This document shows, piece by piece, positions 34,295 to 43,520 of a stretch of DNA of 64,000 nucleotides. The stretch is from contig CAZUAI010000020.1 in the NCBI GenBank assembly GCA_964617875.1, forward strand, positions 9,126 through 73,125. Reading direction: 5' to 3'. A program made the position numbers and the translations under genes. A model generated the notes under the pieces. The model did no database searches. It was not told the origin of the DNA and saw only the letters and a program-made list of their open reading frames with translations. Position 1 is the first letter of the stretch. Each line of letters opens with the position of its first letter. The DNA is from CAZMVY01 sp964617875. GTDB lineage: Bacteria > Planctomycetota > Phycisphaerae > UBA1845 > PWPN01.

Positions 34295-34630
34295 ACGCGA
34301 GCCAGAATACAGAGCAGACGATCAAGAGGCAATTCCTCCCCGCAGAGACCGCATGGGAAATGTTGCGGCCGGAGCCTCAATTCGTTCTTGCCGCTTCGTG
34401 GCCGGTCATGACATGCGCGCCTACCATAGGCGTATGGAGAGCGTCCGGCTGAGGCCTGCAGGCTTCGTCACATGGCGTTCTCCCGGTTGCAGAACCGGAC
34501 GAGGGGCGGCCCGCGAGTTCCGGGCGGCTCCCGGTAGCACGAGCCGACGTGGTCGAATGCCGGAGCAGCTTTCGCCATATCGGCGTCGTTGTGTTCATCC
34601 AGAACGGTCGCGAATCGCGAGGAGTGTCGT
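34295..34630 (+). other. Divergent intergenic region between manC and the lipoprotein operon
   Basis: 336 bases with no convincing gene. It must hold promoters for both directions, but no hexamer pair close to consensus was found. GAGGAG at 34619-34624 is the ribosome-binding site of the lipoprotein gene. Confidence 0.5.
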
Positions 34631-37600
34631 ATGATGCGTTCTTCGTCCACATTCACCACACCGGCCGTATCCGCCCGTTCGTTGGCCGGGCGTGCCTTTC
34701 GCTCCGGCGGCCTGGCGGTCGCCCTTGCGGCAATCCTCGGCGGCTGTTCGCCGGACATCGTGTCGCAGCTCGTGGGCCGGCAGACGCCGGACACGAAGGT
34801 GACGCAGATCTCGCCGGGTCAGGGCCCGGCGGCCGGTGGCACCAGAGTGACGATCGTGGGTGAGGGTTTCGGCGCCGACGCCGGCGTCCTGTTCGGAGCC
34901 ACTTCGGCGGCGCAGGTCACCGTATTCAACGGCAAGCTGATCGAGGCCGTCACGCCCCCCGGCCCGGTCGGCGCGGTGGATGTCACGATCCTGTCGACCG
35001 GCGGAAAGGCCTTCGTTGTGTCGGCCGGGTACGAGTATGTCAAGGCGGACGAGCCCGCGAAACCCGCGCCGGCGGAGATTGCCTCGGTCGCGCCGACCAG
35101 GGGACCGTCCGCGGGCGGCACGGTCGTCACAATCATCGGGGCGGGCTTCAGGTCCGACACCCTCGTGCAGTTCGGTGGGCAGCTCGCGACATCGACCAGC
35201 GTGCTCAACAGCCAGGTCATCACGGCGGTCACGCCCGCGCACGCGCCCGGTCTCGTCAATGTGGCGCTCGTGACGCCCGGCGAATCGACGCTCACCCTCA
35301 CCGCCGTGTTCGAGTTCACAGCGCCCGTCGATCCCGGCGCCGCGCCGCGCGTGGTCGGCGCCATCGCGACGTCGAACAAGGGCGTGCAGGTCGTATTCAG
35401 CAAACCGATGGGCGCCGAAGCAGGGATTGCGGCCAACTACGAGATTCGAGGAACGGGCACGGCGTTCCTCGTGGTCACTCAGGCCGCCCTCCGCAGCGGC
35501 GACCCCACCATCGTCGATCTGACCACGCTCGGACAGGCGGCGGACATCTACACGCTGCACGTCAGCGGCGTGAAGGACATGTTCGGTCAGAACATCGCTT
35601 CGCCCAGCGGAATCGAAACGCTGCCCGGGGCGAACGACCCCAGCCGCGCGAAGTTCGCCGGCATCCCGCCGGGGAGCCGCCCCGAGCAGATTGACTCCGA
35701 CGGCGACGGCCTGGCCGACTGGTTTGAAATGGCCGGATGGGACATCATGGTCACGGCCGTGAATGGCAACAGGACGACCATGCACGTCACCAGCGATCCG
35801 TTCAACCCCGACACCGACGGCGACGGCCTCACCGACGCCGAGGAGAATGCGAACGGCTTTGCTCCCCGCTCGGACGATACCGACGCCGACCTGGTGTCGG
35901 ACTACGAAGAGTTCAACGAGTGGTACAGCGATCCGACCAATCAGGATACCGACGGGGACGGAATCAGCGACTACCTGGAAACCTCGTTCTTCAAGACCTC
36001 GCCGATCCTCGCAGACACTGACGGCGACCAGTGGACGGACAGCGACGAACTCTTCAATCGCAATCGCAACCCGCGGCGCAGCGACATTCCGCTGCCGCAG
36101 ATCCGCGTCGGCACGATCGGCATCTACATCAAGGAAACCTACAGCTACACCGACGAGCGCGGCGCCACCCATTCCGACTTCACGGCCAAAACCACCACGC
36201 TGAGCCAGAGCACGTCGCGGACGCAGAGCACGAGCGACACGCAGTCCAGCGAGAACACCGACAAGTACAGCCAGGAACTCGGCACCGAATTCACCGTCGG
36301 CGGCGAGGATCCGTTCGGCGGCTTCAAGATCGAGGCCAAGGTCGGATTCGAGCAGACGCGGCAGCGCGGTTATGAATCGACCGTCAGCAACGAATCGACG
36401 GTCGCCTCCTCGCAGGATTTCCAGGAGTCGCGGCAATTCGGCTCGACGTTCAGCGAGAATCGCTCCTACTCCCGAACGATCGACGAGGCCGCGCTCAGCA
36501 TGGACGTGACGATTTCCAACATCGGCGACGTGGCGTTCACGATCAGCGACCTGGAACTCTCCGCCTTCGTGCGCGATCCGCAGCGACGCGAAAACGTGCC
36601 TCTCGCGACCCTCCTTTCGCAACGCGAGATCCAGACCGGCCAGCGGCAGGAGTACAACCTCGGACCGTTCGATACCGACCGTGGACCGTTCGTCTTCAAG
36701 GACGTCCAGCTCTTCCCCAACGTCGCGGATGACCTGCGCAAGAACCCGCAGGCCGTGACGGTCAAGATCGCAAACTTCAACATTCGCGACGAGTCCGGAC
36801 GCCTGTTCGCCTTCTCGTCGCAGGACATCAACGATCGCACCGCCGGCATCATCGTTGACTACGGCAACGGCGAGGTGGAGGCCTACCGCGTCGCCACCGC
36901 GAACAGGTTCGACGCCAACGGTCTGCCTCTGGGCATCACCATGCGCACCGCGCTCGCCGACATCCTCGGCATCCGGCAGACGCCCGGCGGCGACATCCCC
37001 GTCACCCCCGCAAACGCCAAGACCGATGCCATCCGAAACACGTTCGGCACGGGGCACGACGCGCAGAACGTCGAGATCCTGACGCGGGTCCGCGGCATTC
37101 AGACCACGCTGGGCGGACCCGCCCGCGATCGCAAGTTCTGGGCGATCATCGCCTCCGCCCCGATCCCCGCCGACACGAACTTCACCGATATCGTGCTCAA
37201 GGCCGGCCAGAACTACTCGCTGCAATTCGTGGCCGACCGCGACGGCGACGGCCTCTTCGCCAGCGTCGAGTTCCTGTACGGCTCCTCGGACGAAAACCCC
37301 GACACGGATGGCGACGGCATCAGCGACTACGATGAAGTGCGAGTCGGCTGGACACTTGGCATCCCCGGCGCCGAGCGACGTGTCTATTCCGCTCCGACGC
37401 TCGCAGACTCGGACGGCGACGGACTGACCGACCTCCAGGAACGCGAGCTGCGGACCGACCCGCGCCATCGCGACAGCGACGACGACGGCATTCCCGACAA
37501 GACCGAGGTGGCCGGATACGAACTCGTCCTGTTCGACGGAAACGACGACCCCACCGACAATCCCGTGGTACGGGTCACGCCCTACACCGACGCGGCGATC

Positions 37601-39115
37601 ATCGACGGGGGCAACGGAGTGGCCAATACGGCGGTTCCGGCCGGCAGCGATGACATTCAGGTCATACCCGTCGGCTACGCCGTGCAACCCGGCGACGTTG
37701 TGATCCTGCCGGGCCCGAACGGCAAGATCGACTCCACGCCCGCAGAGGACGACTTCATCGACGCCGGTCAGAAAATCATCGACGGCGGGAACGGAAAGGT
37801 GAATACGTCCGTCGCTCCCGGCTCGGATGACATCCAGTTGTTCCCGCTGAATGCGGCGGTGCCGGCGGGCACGCCCATCATCGCGGCGGGCCTGAACGGC
37901 CGCATCGACACGACCCCCGCGGGCGACGACCGCAAACGGGCGGCGCACGGAAACTACTTCGCGAGCGATCCGCTGCGACGAGACACCGATGCCGACTCCC
38001 TGCCCGACGGACGTGAGGTCTTCCTCGGCAGTGACCCCAACAACCCCGGTGACGCCGGCACCGTTCTCGACACGGACTTCGACGGCTTGGTCGATGCCGA
38101 AGAAACCAACGGCTGGGACATCGTCGTCAACGGCGTCACGCGTCACGTGACGTCCGACCCACTGAAGGCGGACACCGACGGCGACGGCCTGCCCGACCTC
38201 ATGGAACGCATCTTCCGCATGGATCCACGTCTGCGCGACACGGACGCCGACGGCCTGCCCGACCGCATCGAGCTGGATCCGGCACCGACGAACCCCGCCC
38301 GCACGTACTTCCCGGCGGGCACGTACGAAGACTTCGTGGCGCGGTGCGCCAAGGCGCAGGATTGCTCGTATACGCCCCCGGCGCATCCGATCGGCACGAA
38401 CCCCCTCAGAGCCGACACGGACAGCGACGGCATCAGCGACGGCGACGAAATCAACAGGACATGGCTCGTCCGCGTCTTCGCACAGGCGGATCGTGAGGTG
38501 CGATCCGATCCGTTCCTGGCCGACAAGGACCAGGACGGGCTGAATGACTCGCAGGAACGGTTCTACGGCACCGACCCGGAGAACTCCGACACCGACGGCG
38601 ACCGCGCCGCCGTCGGCGGCAACACCGCGAATGACGGATACGAGGTGCTGACACGCCACACCAATCCGCTCAAGCCGGACGAAAGAGTCACCGTGACGCT
38701 CACCAATGTCTACATCAACGGTGACTGCGACGGCAATGCCGTCGGACTGCCCGGTATCGAACTCGAAGGCGGCGGCGTGTACCTCATCAGGCCCGACGGA
38801 ACGACCGTGACGCTCGACACCGAGTTCGGCTGCATGGCCGAATACAGCGGCAGCGTCGAGACCGGCGTACGTCATACGTACGGCTCCGCCAACTCGGCGT
38901 CGTTCGTTCTCGAAATCGGTCAGTCCTATCGCGTGTACAGCGGCACGTTCAAGGACCACGACGACCTGGGCTGCGGTGTGCACACGCTCGACGACACGAT
39001 CGGGAGCTTCGACGAGACGTTCACGTATCCCTCGATCAGGGGGAATTACGCGTTCACGGTCACTGCCGACTCGGATTGCGGCTTGACCACGAATGCCACG
39101 ATCAGCGTGGAGTAG
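34631..39115 (+). CDS. Giant surface lipoprotein: IPT domains, calcium repeats and a possible PA-like beta-pore core
   Basis: 1494 residues from the ATG with GAGGAG 6 bases upstream. The signal peptide ends in a lipobox (ILGGC), so it is a lipoprotein. Two IPT/TIG domains lie at about 55-215 (GPAAGGTRVTIVGEGF, GPSAGGTVVTIIGAGF), followed by an Ig-like domain (about 235-340). Thrombospondin-3-type calcium loops (DTDGDGLTD and variants) occur at about 355-485 and again from about 870 to 1340. Between them, about 490-865, a Ser/Thr/Gln-rich stretch (LSQSTSRTQSTSDTQSSENT) leads into MDVTISNIGDVAFTISDLEL and ITMRTALADILGI. This order recalls the pore-forming part of anthrax protective antigen/binary-toxin B proteins, which also follow DxDGDGxxD loops; this is a by-eye resemblance only. 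It is followed after 4 bp by a second calcium-repeat lipoprotein. Confidence 0.8.
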   Translation: MMRSSSTFTTPAVSARSLAGRAFRSGGLAVALAAILGGCSPDIVSQLVGRQTPDTKVTQISPGQGPAAGGTRVTIVGEGFGADAGVLFGATSAAQVTVFNGKLIEAVTPPGPVGAVDVTILSTGGKAFVVSAGYEYVKADEPAKPAPAEIASVAPTRGPSAGGTVVTIIGAGFRSDTLVQFGGQLATSTSVLNSQVITAVTPAHAPGLVNVALVTPGESTLTLTAVFEFTAPVDPGAAPRVVGAIATSNKGVQVVFSKPMGAEAGIAANYEIRGTGTAFLVVTQAALRSGDPTIVDLTTLGQAADIYTLHVSGVKDMFGQNIASPSGIETLPGANDPSRAKFAGIPPGSRPEQIDSDGDGLADWFEMAGWDIMVTAVNGNRTTMHVTSDPFNPDTDGDGLTDAEENANGFAPRSDDTDADLVSDYEEFNEWYSDPTNQDTDGDGISDYLETSFFKTSPILADTDGDQWTDSDELFNRNRNPRRSDIPLPQIRVGTIGIYIKETYSYTDERGATHSDFTAKTTTLSQSTSRTQSTSDTQSSENTDKYSQELGTEFTVGGEDPFGGFKIEAKVGFEQTRQRGYESTVSNESTVASSQDFQESRQFGSTFSENRSYSRTIDEAALSMDVTISNIGDVAFTISDLELSAFVRDPQRRENVPLATLLSQREIQTGQRQEYNLGPFDTDRGPFVFKDVQLFPNVADDLRKNPQAVTVKIANFNIRDESGRLFAFSSQDINDRTAGIIVDYGNGEVEAYRVATANRFDANGLPLGITMRTALADILGIRQTPGGDIPVTPANAKTDAIRNTFGTGHDAQNVEILTRVRGIQTTLGGPARDRKFWAIIASAPIPADTNFTDIVLKAGQNYSLQFVADRDGDGLFASVEFLYGSSDENPDTDGDGISDYDEVRVGWTLGIPGAERRVYSAPTLADSDGDGLTDLQERELRTDPRHRDSDDDGIPDKTEVAGYELVLFDGNDDPTDNPVVRVTPYTDAAIIDGGNGVANTAVPAGSDDIQVIPVGYAVQPGDVVILPGPNGKIDSTPAEDDFIDAGQKIIDGGNGKVNTSVAPGSDDIQLFPLNAAVPAGTPIIAAGLNGRIDTTPAGDDRKRAAHGNYFASDPLRRDTDADSLPDGREVFLGSDPNNPGDAGTVLDTDFDGLVDAEETNGWDIVVNGVTRHVTSDPLKADTDGDGLPDLMERIFRMDPRLRDTDADGLPDRIELDPAPTNPARTYFPAGTYEDFVARCAKAQDCSYTPPAHPIGTNPLRADTDSDGISDGDEINRTWLVRVFAQADREVRSDPFLADKDQDGLNDSQERFYGTDPENSDTDGDRAAVGGNTANDGYEVLTRHTNPLKPDERVTVTLTNVYINGDCDGNAVGLPGIELEGGGVYLIRPDGTTVTLDTEFGCMAEYSGSVETGVRHTYGSANSASFVLEIGQSYRVYSGTFKDHDDLGCGVHTLDDTIGSFDETFTYPSIRGNYAFTVTADSDCGLTTNATISVE

Positions 39116-39119
39116 TCGT

Positions 39120-40298
39120 ATGTCGCCTCGAGCATGCTGGATTGTGGCAATCCTGCTCGTCGCCGTCGCGGCCGGTTGCGGCGACCCGGCCGCCGGGGAC
39201 TATGGCCGCGAATACGGCAAGGCCGCCGGCCTGAACGCCCCTCCGGCTGCCGCCGGCGATCAGGCCACGCCCGTTCCCGCCGCGGACAGCGGGGCAAACG
39301 GCACTGCGTCGGCTTCCATTGTGGACAGCGCCGGCCCGCGCGGACCATCCGGTTACACCGAAGACGAGCTCTCGTTCCTGACATTGCTCTTCAACGGCTC
39401 GCTCGACTGGATCACGCGGAATGATCTCGACCTGGACGGCATCCCCAACCTGGTCGATCGCGACATTGACGGCGACGGCATCGTAAACGCGAGCGACGAC
39501 GACGTCGACGGCGACGGCCTGCTCAACGGCGTGGATCCCGACGTCGATGGCGACGGCCTGCTCAACGGCGTCGATCCCGATATCGACGGCGACGGCATCC
39601 CCAACGGCTCCGACTACGATGTCGATGGCGACGGAGTGTCGAACCTCGGCGACCCCGATATCGACGGCGACGGGATCCCCAACGCGATCGATCCGGACAT
39701 CGACGGCGACGGCATCCTCAATATCGCCGACCCGGACATGGACGGCGACGGCATCCTCAACGCCGCCGATCAGGACATCGATGGGGATGGCATCGCCAAC
39801 GAGGCCGACAACGACGAGGACGGCGATGGCATCGCGAACAGGGATGACGACGACATCGACGGCGACGGAAAGAAGAACGCCGACGACGATGACGTCGATG
39901 GCGACGGCAGGAAGAACGCTGACGACAACGACGTCGACAACGACGGGATCGTGAACAAGGACGACCCCGATGTCGATGGCGACGGGATCCCGAACGGCGT
40001 GGATAACGACACCGATGGCGACGGCGTGATCAACGGGAACGATCTCGACGTCGACGGCGACGGAATCCCGAATATGGCGGATCAGGATGTGGACGGCGAC
40101 GGCGTCATCAATCTCAGCGACCCCGATGTCGACGGCGACCGGATTCCGAACCAGACCGATTCGGACGTGGACGGCGATCAGATCCCCAACCACTCCGATC
40201 CGGACATCGACGGCGACGGAATCCCCAACAATGCCGATGACGACATGGACGGCGACGGCATCGTCAACGCCAACGACGCGGACGCCGACGGCGTCTGA
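39120..40298 (+). CDS. Lipoprotein made of 22 tandem 13-residue calcium-binding repeats
   Basis: 392 residues from the ATG with GGAG 7 bases upstream, 4 bp after the giant lipoprotein. The signal peptide ends in a lipobox (VAVAAGC). An Ala/Pro-rich linker follows, then from about residue 102 to the end an uninterrupted array of about 22 units with consensus D-x-D-G-D-G-I-x-N-x-x-D-P. Each unit supplies Asp/Asn ligands like thrombospondin type 3 repeats, so the chain should form a stiff, calcium-loaded rod on the cell surface. It ends in the array without any cap or anchor. It probably works with the preceding protein, with which it shares an operon and repeat type. Confidence 0.88.
   Translation: MSPRACWIVAILLVAVAAGCGDPAAGDYGREYGKAAGLNAPPAAAGDQATPVPAADSGANGTASASIVDSAGPRGPSGYTEDELSFLTLLFNGSLDWITRNDLDLDGIPNLVDRDIDGDGIVNASDDDVDGDGLLNGVDPDVDGDGLLNGVDPDIDGDGIPNGSDYDVDGDGVSNLGDPDIDGDGIPNAIDPDIDGDGILNIADPDMDGDGILNAADQDIDGDGIANEADNDEDGDGIANRDDDDIDGDGKKNADDDDVDGDGRKNADDNDVDNDGIVNKDDPDVDGDGIPNGVDNDTDGDGVINGNDLDVDGDGIPNMADQDVDGDGVINLSDPDVDGDRIPNQTDSDVDGDQIPNHSDPDIDGDGIPNNADDDMDGDGIVNANDADADGV
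39423..40295 (+). repeat. 39-bp tandem repeat array encoding calcium loops
   Basis: About 22 units of 39 bp in frame with the lipoprotein. Two adjacent units (encoding VDGDGLLNGVDPD twice) are almost identical in DNA, while others have diverged mostly at the variable codons. This suggests expansion and contraction by recombination or slippage. Confidence 0.85.
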
Positions 40299-40410
40299 CG
40301 CAGAATCGCCGCATCACGCTTTCCGGCGACACATTCTCTCTTCGGACAGCGATCCGGCCGCGGGAATCGACGCCGTTACCCCCTTGTCCCCGCGGCGGAC
40401 CGTGGGCCGC

Positions 40411-40440
40411 TTGCCGCGACGCGGGTCTGCCTGCTATCCT
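40411..40440 (+). promoter_or_regulatory. Possible promoter for the KaiC-like/ATP-grasp gene
   Basis: TTGCCG (40411-40416), 18-bp spacer, TATCCT (40435-40440). The start codon is about 70 bases downstream. Confidence 0.4.
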
Positions 40441-40511
40441 TGACGGGTTGGCACTCGGATTCGAAACCAACGCCGCTCGGCCGACCGGCCACGCTTGGAG
40501 AATTGACGACG

Positions 40512-43127
40512 ATGACCAGTCCGCAGCTCAGTACCGGCCTTCCGGGGCTCGACCACATGCTCAAGGGGCTGATTCCCGGCGACAACGTCGTGTGGCAGGT
40601 GGACGCGATCGAGGAGTACGCGCCGTTTGTGGCGCCGTACTGCCGTTACGCCGTCGCGACCGGCAGGAGGCTGATCTACTTCCGCTTCGCCTCGCATCCC
40701 CCGCTCGTCTCCGAGGCGGACGGCGCCACGGTGTACCGCCTTCGCCCCGAGGACGGCTTCGAGACGTTCCTCACGGACATCCACCGGGTCATCGAGGAGA
40801 CCGGCCGGGGCGGCTACTACGTCTTCGACTGCCTCTCCGAACTGGCCGTCGCCTGGTACAGCGACCAGATGCTGGCCAACTTCTTCATGCTCACCTGCCC
40901 GTACCTGTACGATGAAGAGGCGATCGCCTACTTTGCCATCCTGAAGAATTACCACTCGTTCTACGCCACGACGCCGATCGCCGACACCGCCCAGGTCTGG
41001 ATCGACACGTACCGCCACAAGGGCCGGCTCTACGTCTATCCGCTCAAGGTGCAGCAGCGCTATTCGCCTACGATGTACATGCTGCACGTCTGGGAGGGCG
41101 ACGAGTTCCTGCCGGCGACCGAGAGCGCCGTCGTCGCCGAGATCCTCACGTCGGTCCCCTGGCTGAAGCTCGGGGCGAGCACCTTCCGCCTCGGCGTGTG
41201 GCACCGGACGTTCCTCCAGGCGGAAGAAGTCGGCGATCCCGTCGAGCGGCCCGACTGCCCCGTCCATGAGGCCGACGAGGTCACGCACCGCCTGATGCGG
41301 ATGGCCGTTTCGCGCGACGAACGCATGTCGTGCCTCGCGGAGAAATACCTGAAGCTCTCCGATCTGCTCGAGATCGGAAAGCGGATGATCGGCACCGGCC
41401 TCATCGGCGGCAAGTCCGTCGGCATGCTCGTCGCCCGGGCCATCCTGAAGCACGCGCACCCGCGGTGGAACGACCTGCTCGAACCGCACGACTCGTTCTA
41501 CATCGGCTCGGACGTGTTCTACACGTTCCTCGTGCGCAACGGGATCTGGTGGCTTCGCCAGCAGCAGCGCGACCCGGAGACCTTCCTGCACGGCGCCGAG
41601 CGCGCCCGGCAGCGCATCCTGATGGGCACCTTCCCCGATTACATCATGAAGCAGTTCGAGAACATGCTCGACTACTTCGGCCAGTCCCCGATCATCGTGC
41701 GGTCGAGCAGCCTTCTCGAGGACGCCTTCGGCAACTCCTTCGCCGGAAAGTACGAGAGCGTCTTCTGCGCGAACCAGGGTCCCCACCAGAAGCGGCTCGA
41801 GGACTTCCTCTCCGCCGTCCGCACCATCTACGCCAGCACCATGAGCGAAAAGGCCCTCCGCTACCGCGCCCAGCGGGGCATCCTCGACAAGGACGAGCAG
41901 ATGTCGCTCCTCGTGCAGCGCGTCTCGGGAGCGATGTACGGCAACCGGTTCTTCCCGCAACTCGCCGGGGTCGGGTTCTCGTACAACGCGTACGTCTGGA
42001 ACGAGGAGATCGATCCCAAGGCCGGCGTCCTCCGGCTCGTGTTCGGCCTCGGCACGCGCGCCGTGGACCGCGCCGACGACGACTATACGCGCGTCGTCGC
42101 GCTCAACGCCCCCCACCGCCGGCCCGAAAGCGGCATCGACGAGGTCCGCCAGTACGCCCAGCGGCACGTCGATGTGCTCGATCTCCAGGCCAACCAGCTG
42201 GTCTCGAACGAGTTCGTCGACGTCGCCCGCGAAAGCCGCGGCATCCCGCTCGCCATGTTCGCCTCCCGCGATGAGGCGGTCGACCGGTACGCCTCCGAGA
42301 CCGGCCGCACCGACCTCTTTCCGTGGTTCCTGACGTTCGACAAGCTGCTCTCGGAAACAAACTTCGTGCAGGACATGCGCGACATGCTGGCCTCGCTGGA
42401 AAAGGCGTACGGCTGCCCCGTGGATACGGAGTTCACGGCGAACTTCTTCGGCGACGGCACGTACCGGATCAACCTGGTGCAGTGCCGGCCGCTGCCGGTG
42501 ACGGCCAGCGGCACCACGGCCGACCTGCCGGAGCGAATCGAGGACGACGACCTCGTCCTGGAGGCCCGCGGGGCGGTCATCGGCGAAAGCCGGCTGAGCG
42601 CCGTGGACCGGCTGATTTACGTGGTGCCTGCCGTATACGGGAAGCTGCCCGTGAACGAACGGTACGCCATCGCACGGCTCATCGGCCGGCTCACGCATGC
42701 GAACGGCTCGCGCCGGGCCGGCACGATCATGCTGATGGGCCCCGGCCGCTGGGGCACGACGACGCCGTCGCTGGGCATCCCGGTGTCGTTCGCCGAGATC
42801 AACACGGTGTCCATCCTCTGCGAAATCGTGGCGATGCGGGAGGACCTCATCCCCGACGTGTCGCTCGGGACGCACTTTTTCAATGAGATCGTCGAGATGA
42901 ACATGCTGTACCTCGCCCTCTTTCCCGACCGCGAGGGCAACCGGCTGAACGACGATCTCCTCCTGCGGGCGCCGAACCGGCTGGCCGATCTGGCCCCCGA
43001 CGCCGCCGGACGCTCGGACGTCATCCGCGTGATCGACGCCGCCGACCTGTCCCCCGGCACGGTCCTCAAGCTCAACGCCAACACGCTGAAGCAGAAAGTC
43101 GTGTGCTACGTCGACCACGACGGCTGA
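40512..43127 (+). CDS. Fusion of a P-loop-less KaiC/RecA-like domain and a PEP-synthase-type ATP-grasp domain
   Basis: 871 residues from the ATG at 40512. Residues about 5-215 follow the KaiC/RadA fold (STGLPGLDHMLKGLIPGDNVV, RLIYFRFAS, GGYYVFDCLSELAV, TMYMLHVWEG), but the Walker A loop is replaced by an acidic stretch (VDAIEEY), so it should not hydrolyse ATP in the usual way. From about 305 the PEP synthase/pyruvate phosphate dikinase N-terminal domain appears: IGTGLIGGKSVGM, IIVRSSSLLEDAFGNSFAGK, LRLVFGLGTRAVDR and NLVQCRPL. No phosphohistidine swivel domain (TSHAA) or PEP-binding barrel follows; instead a C-terminal domain has GPGRWGTTTPSLG and SLGTHFFNEIVE. It may be an ATP-dependent kinase or regulator acting on an unknown acceptor. 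Monocistronic. Confidence 0.82.
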   Translation: MTSPQLSTGLPGLDHMLKGLIPGDNVVWQVDAIEEYAPFVAPYCRYAVATGRRLIYFRFASHPPLVSEADGATVYRLRPEDGFETFLTDIHRVIEETGRGGYYVFDCLSELAVAWYSDQMLANFFMLTCPYLYDEEAIAYFAILKNYHSFYATTPIADTAQVWIDTYRHKGRLYVYPLKVQQRYSPTMYMLHVWEGDEFLPATESAVVAEILTSVPWLKLGASTFRLGVWHRTFLQAEEVGDPVERPDCPVHEADEVTHRLMRMAVSRDERMSCLAEKYLKLSDLLEIGKRMIGTGLIGGKSVGMLVARAILKHAHPRWNDLLEPHDSFYIGSDVFYTFLVRNGIWWLRQQQRDPETFLHGAERARQRILMGTFPDYIMKQFENMLDYFGQSPIIVRSSSLLEDAFGNSFAGKYESVFCANQGPHQKRLEDFLSAVRTIYASTMSEKALRYRAQRGILDKDEQMSLLVQRVSGAMYGNRFFPQLAGVGFSYNAYVWNEEIDPKAGVLRLVFGLGTRAVDRADDDYTRVVALNAPHRRPESGIDEVRQYAQRHVDVLDLQANQLVSNEFVDVARESRGIPLAMFASRDEAVDRYASETGRTDLFPWFLTFDKLLSETNFVQDMRDMLASLEKAYGCPVDTEFTANFFGDGTYRINLVQCRPLPVTASGTTADLPERIEDDDLVLEARGAVIGESRLSAVDRLIYVVPAVYGKLPVNERYAIARLIGRLTHANGSRRAGTIMLMGPGRWGTTTPSLGIPVSFAEINTVSILCEIVAMREDLIPDVSLGTHFFNEIVEMNMLYLALFPDREGNRLNDDLLLRAPNRLADLAPDAAGRSDVIRVIDAADLSPGTVLKLNANTLKQKVVCYVDHDG

Positions 43128-43398
43128 ACCGTTGGTTTTCCTTCTTGCGTCCCTGGTTAGAATATCCCGTCGCGGGCGATGGTATCCTGTTCAAAGACGC
43201 GAGCCGCACGATGGTCGTTGCGTGCTTCCGGGTGCATTCATGAGGATCGCCGGCAGGCGTTGACGACGGCCCGCAAAGGGAGCGGGCCGCGCGACGGCGC
43301 CCGCAATCCACGCGGCCGAACGACGCGGCCGCCAACTCTCCGGCTTCCCGACATCCCGTCCTGTGAGATCGGACGCTGGCAGTCGACGTCCGAACAGG
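43128..43398 (+). other. Intergenic stretch without a recognised gene
   Basis: A TAGAAT at 43158-43163 resembles a -10, but no gene follows on the plus strand and no good -35 is present. The right-hand end is bounded by the terminator of the PEP-CTERM gene. Confidence 0.4.
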
Positions 43399-43443
43399 AA
43401 AAAAAGAAGAACCTCCCCGCACTGCCCATACGGAGAGGTTCTT
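43399..43443 (-). terminator. Intrinsic terminator of the PEP-CTERM gene
   Basis: On the minus strand AAGAACCTC pairs perfectly with GAGGTTCTT, extended by CCG/CGG beyond one mismatch, and is followed by a run of seven U. It lies 78 bases after the stop and is the clearest rho-independent terminator in the window. Confidence 0.85.
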
Positions 43444-43520
43444 GCGTTGCTTCGGCAGTCACGCCGCCGGGGGAGAGCAGACTGGCGGCGTGCTTTGCAT
43501 GCGGCGATCACGCAATCGCG

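Noticed and set aside
34595..38983. Very long antisense reading frame opposite the giant lipoprotein
   Set aside because: It arises because GC-rich coding DNA with G/C third positions has few stops on the other strand. Its product is Val/Arg/Gly-rich without motifs, while the plus strand has a signal peptide and domains.
39423..40295. Regular 39-bp repeats considered as a CRISPR array
   Set aside because: Units are contiguous, in frame and encode D-x-D-G-D-G calcium loops; there are no unique spacers or cas genes.
40434..43118. Long minus-strand frame opposite the KaiC-like/ATP-grasp gene
   Set aside because: Same shadow effect; the plus-strand product has clear conserved motifs.
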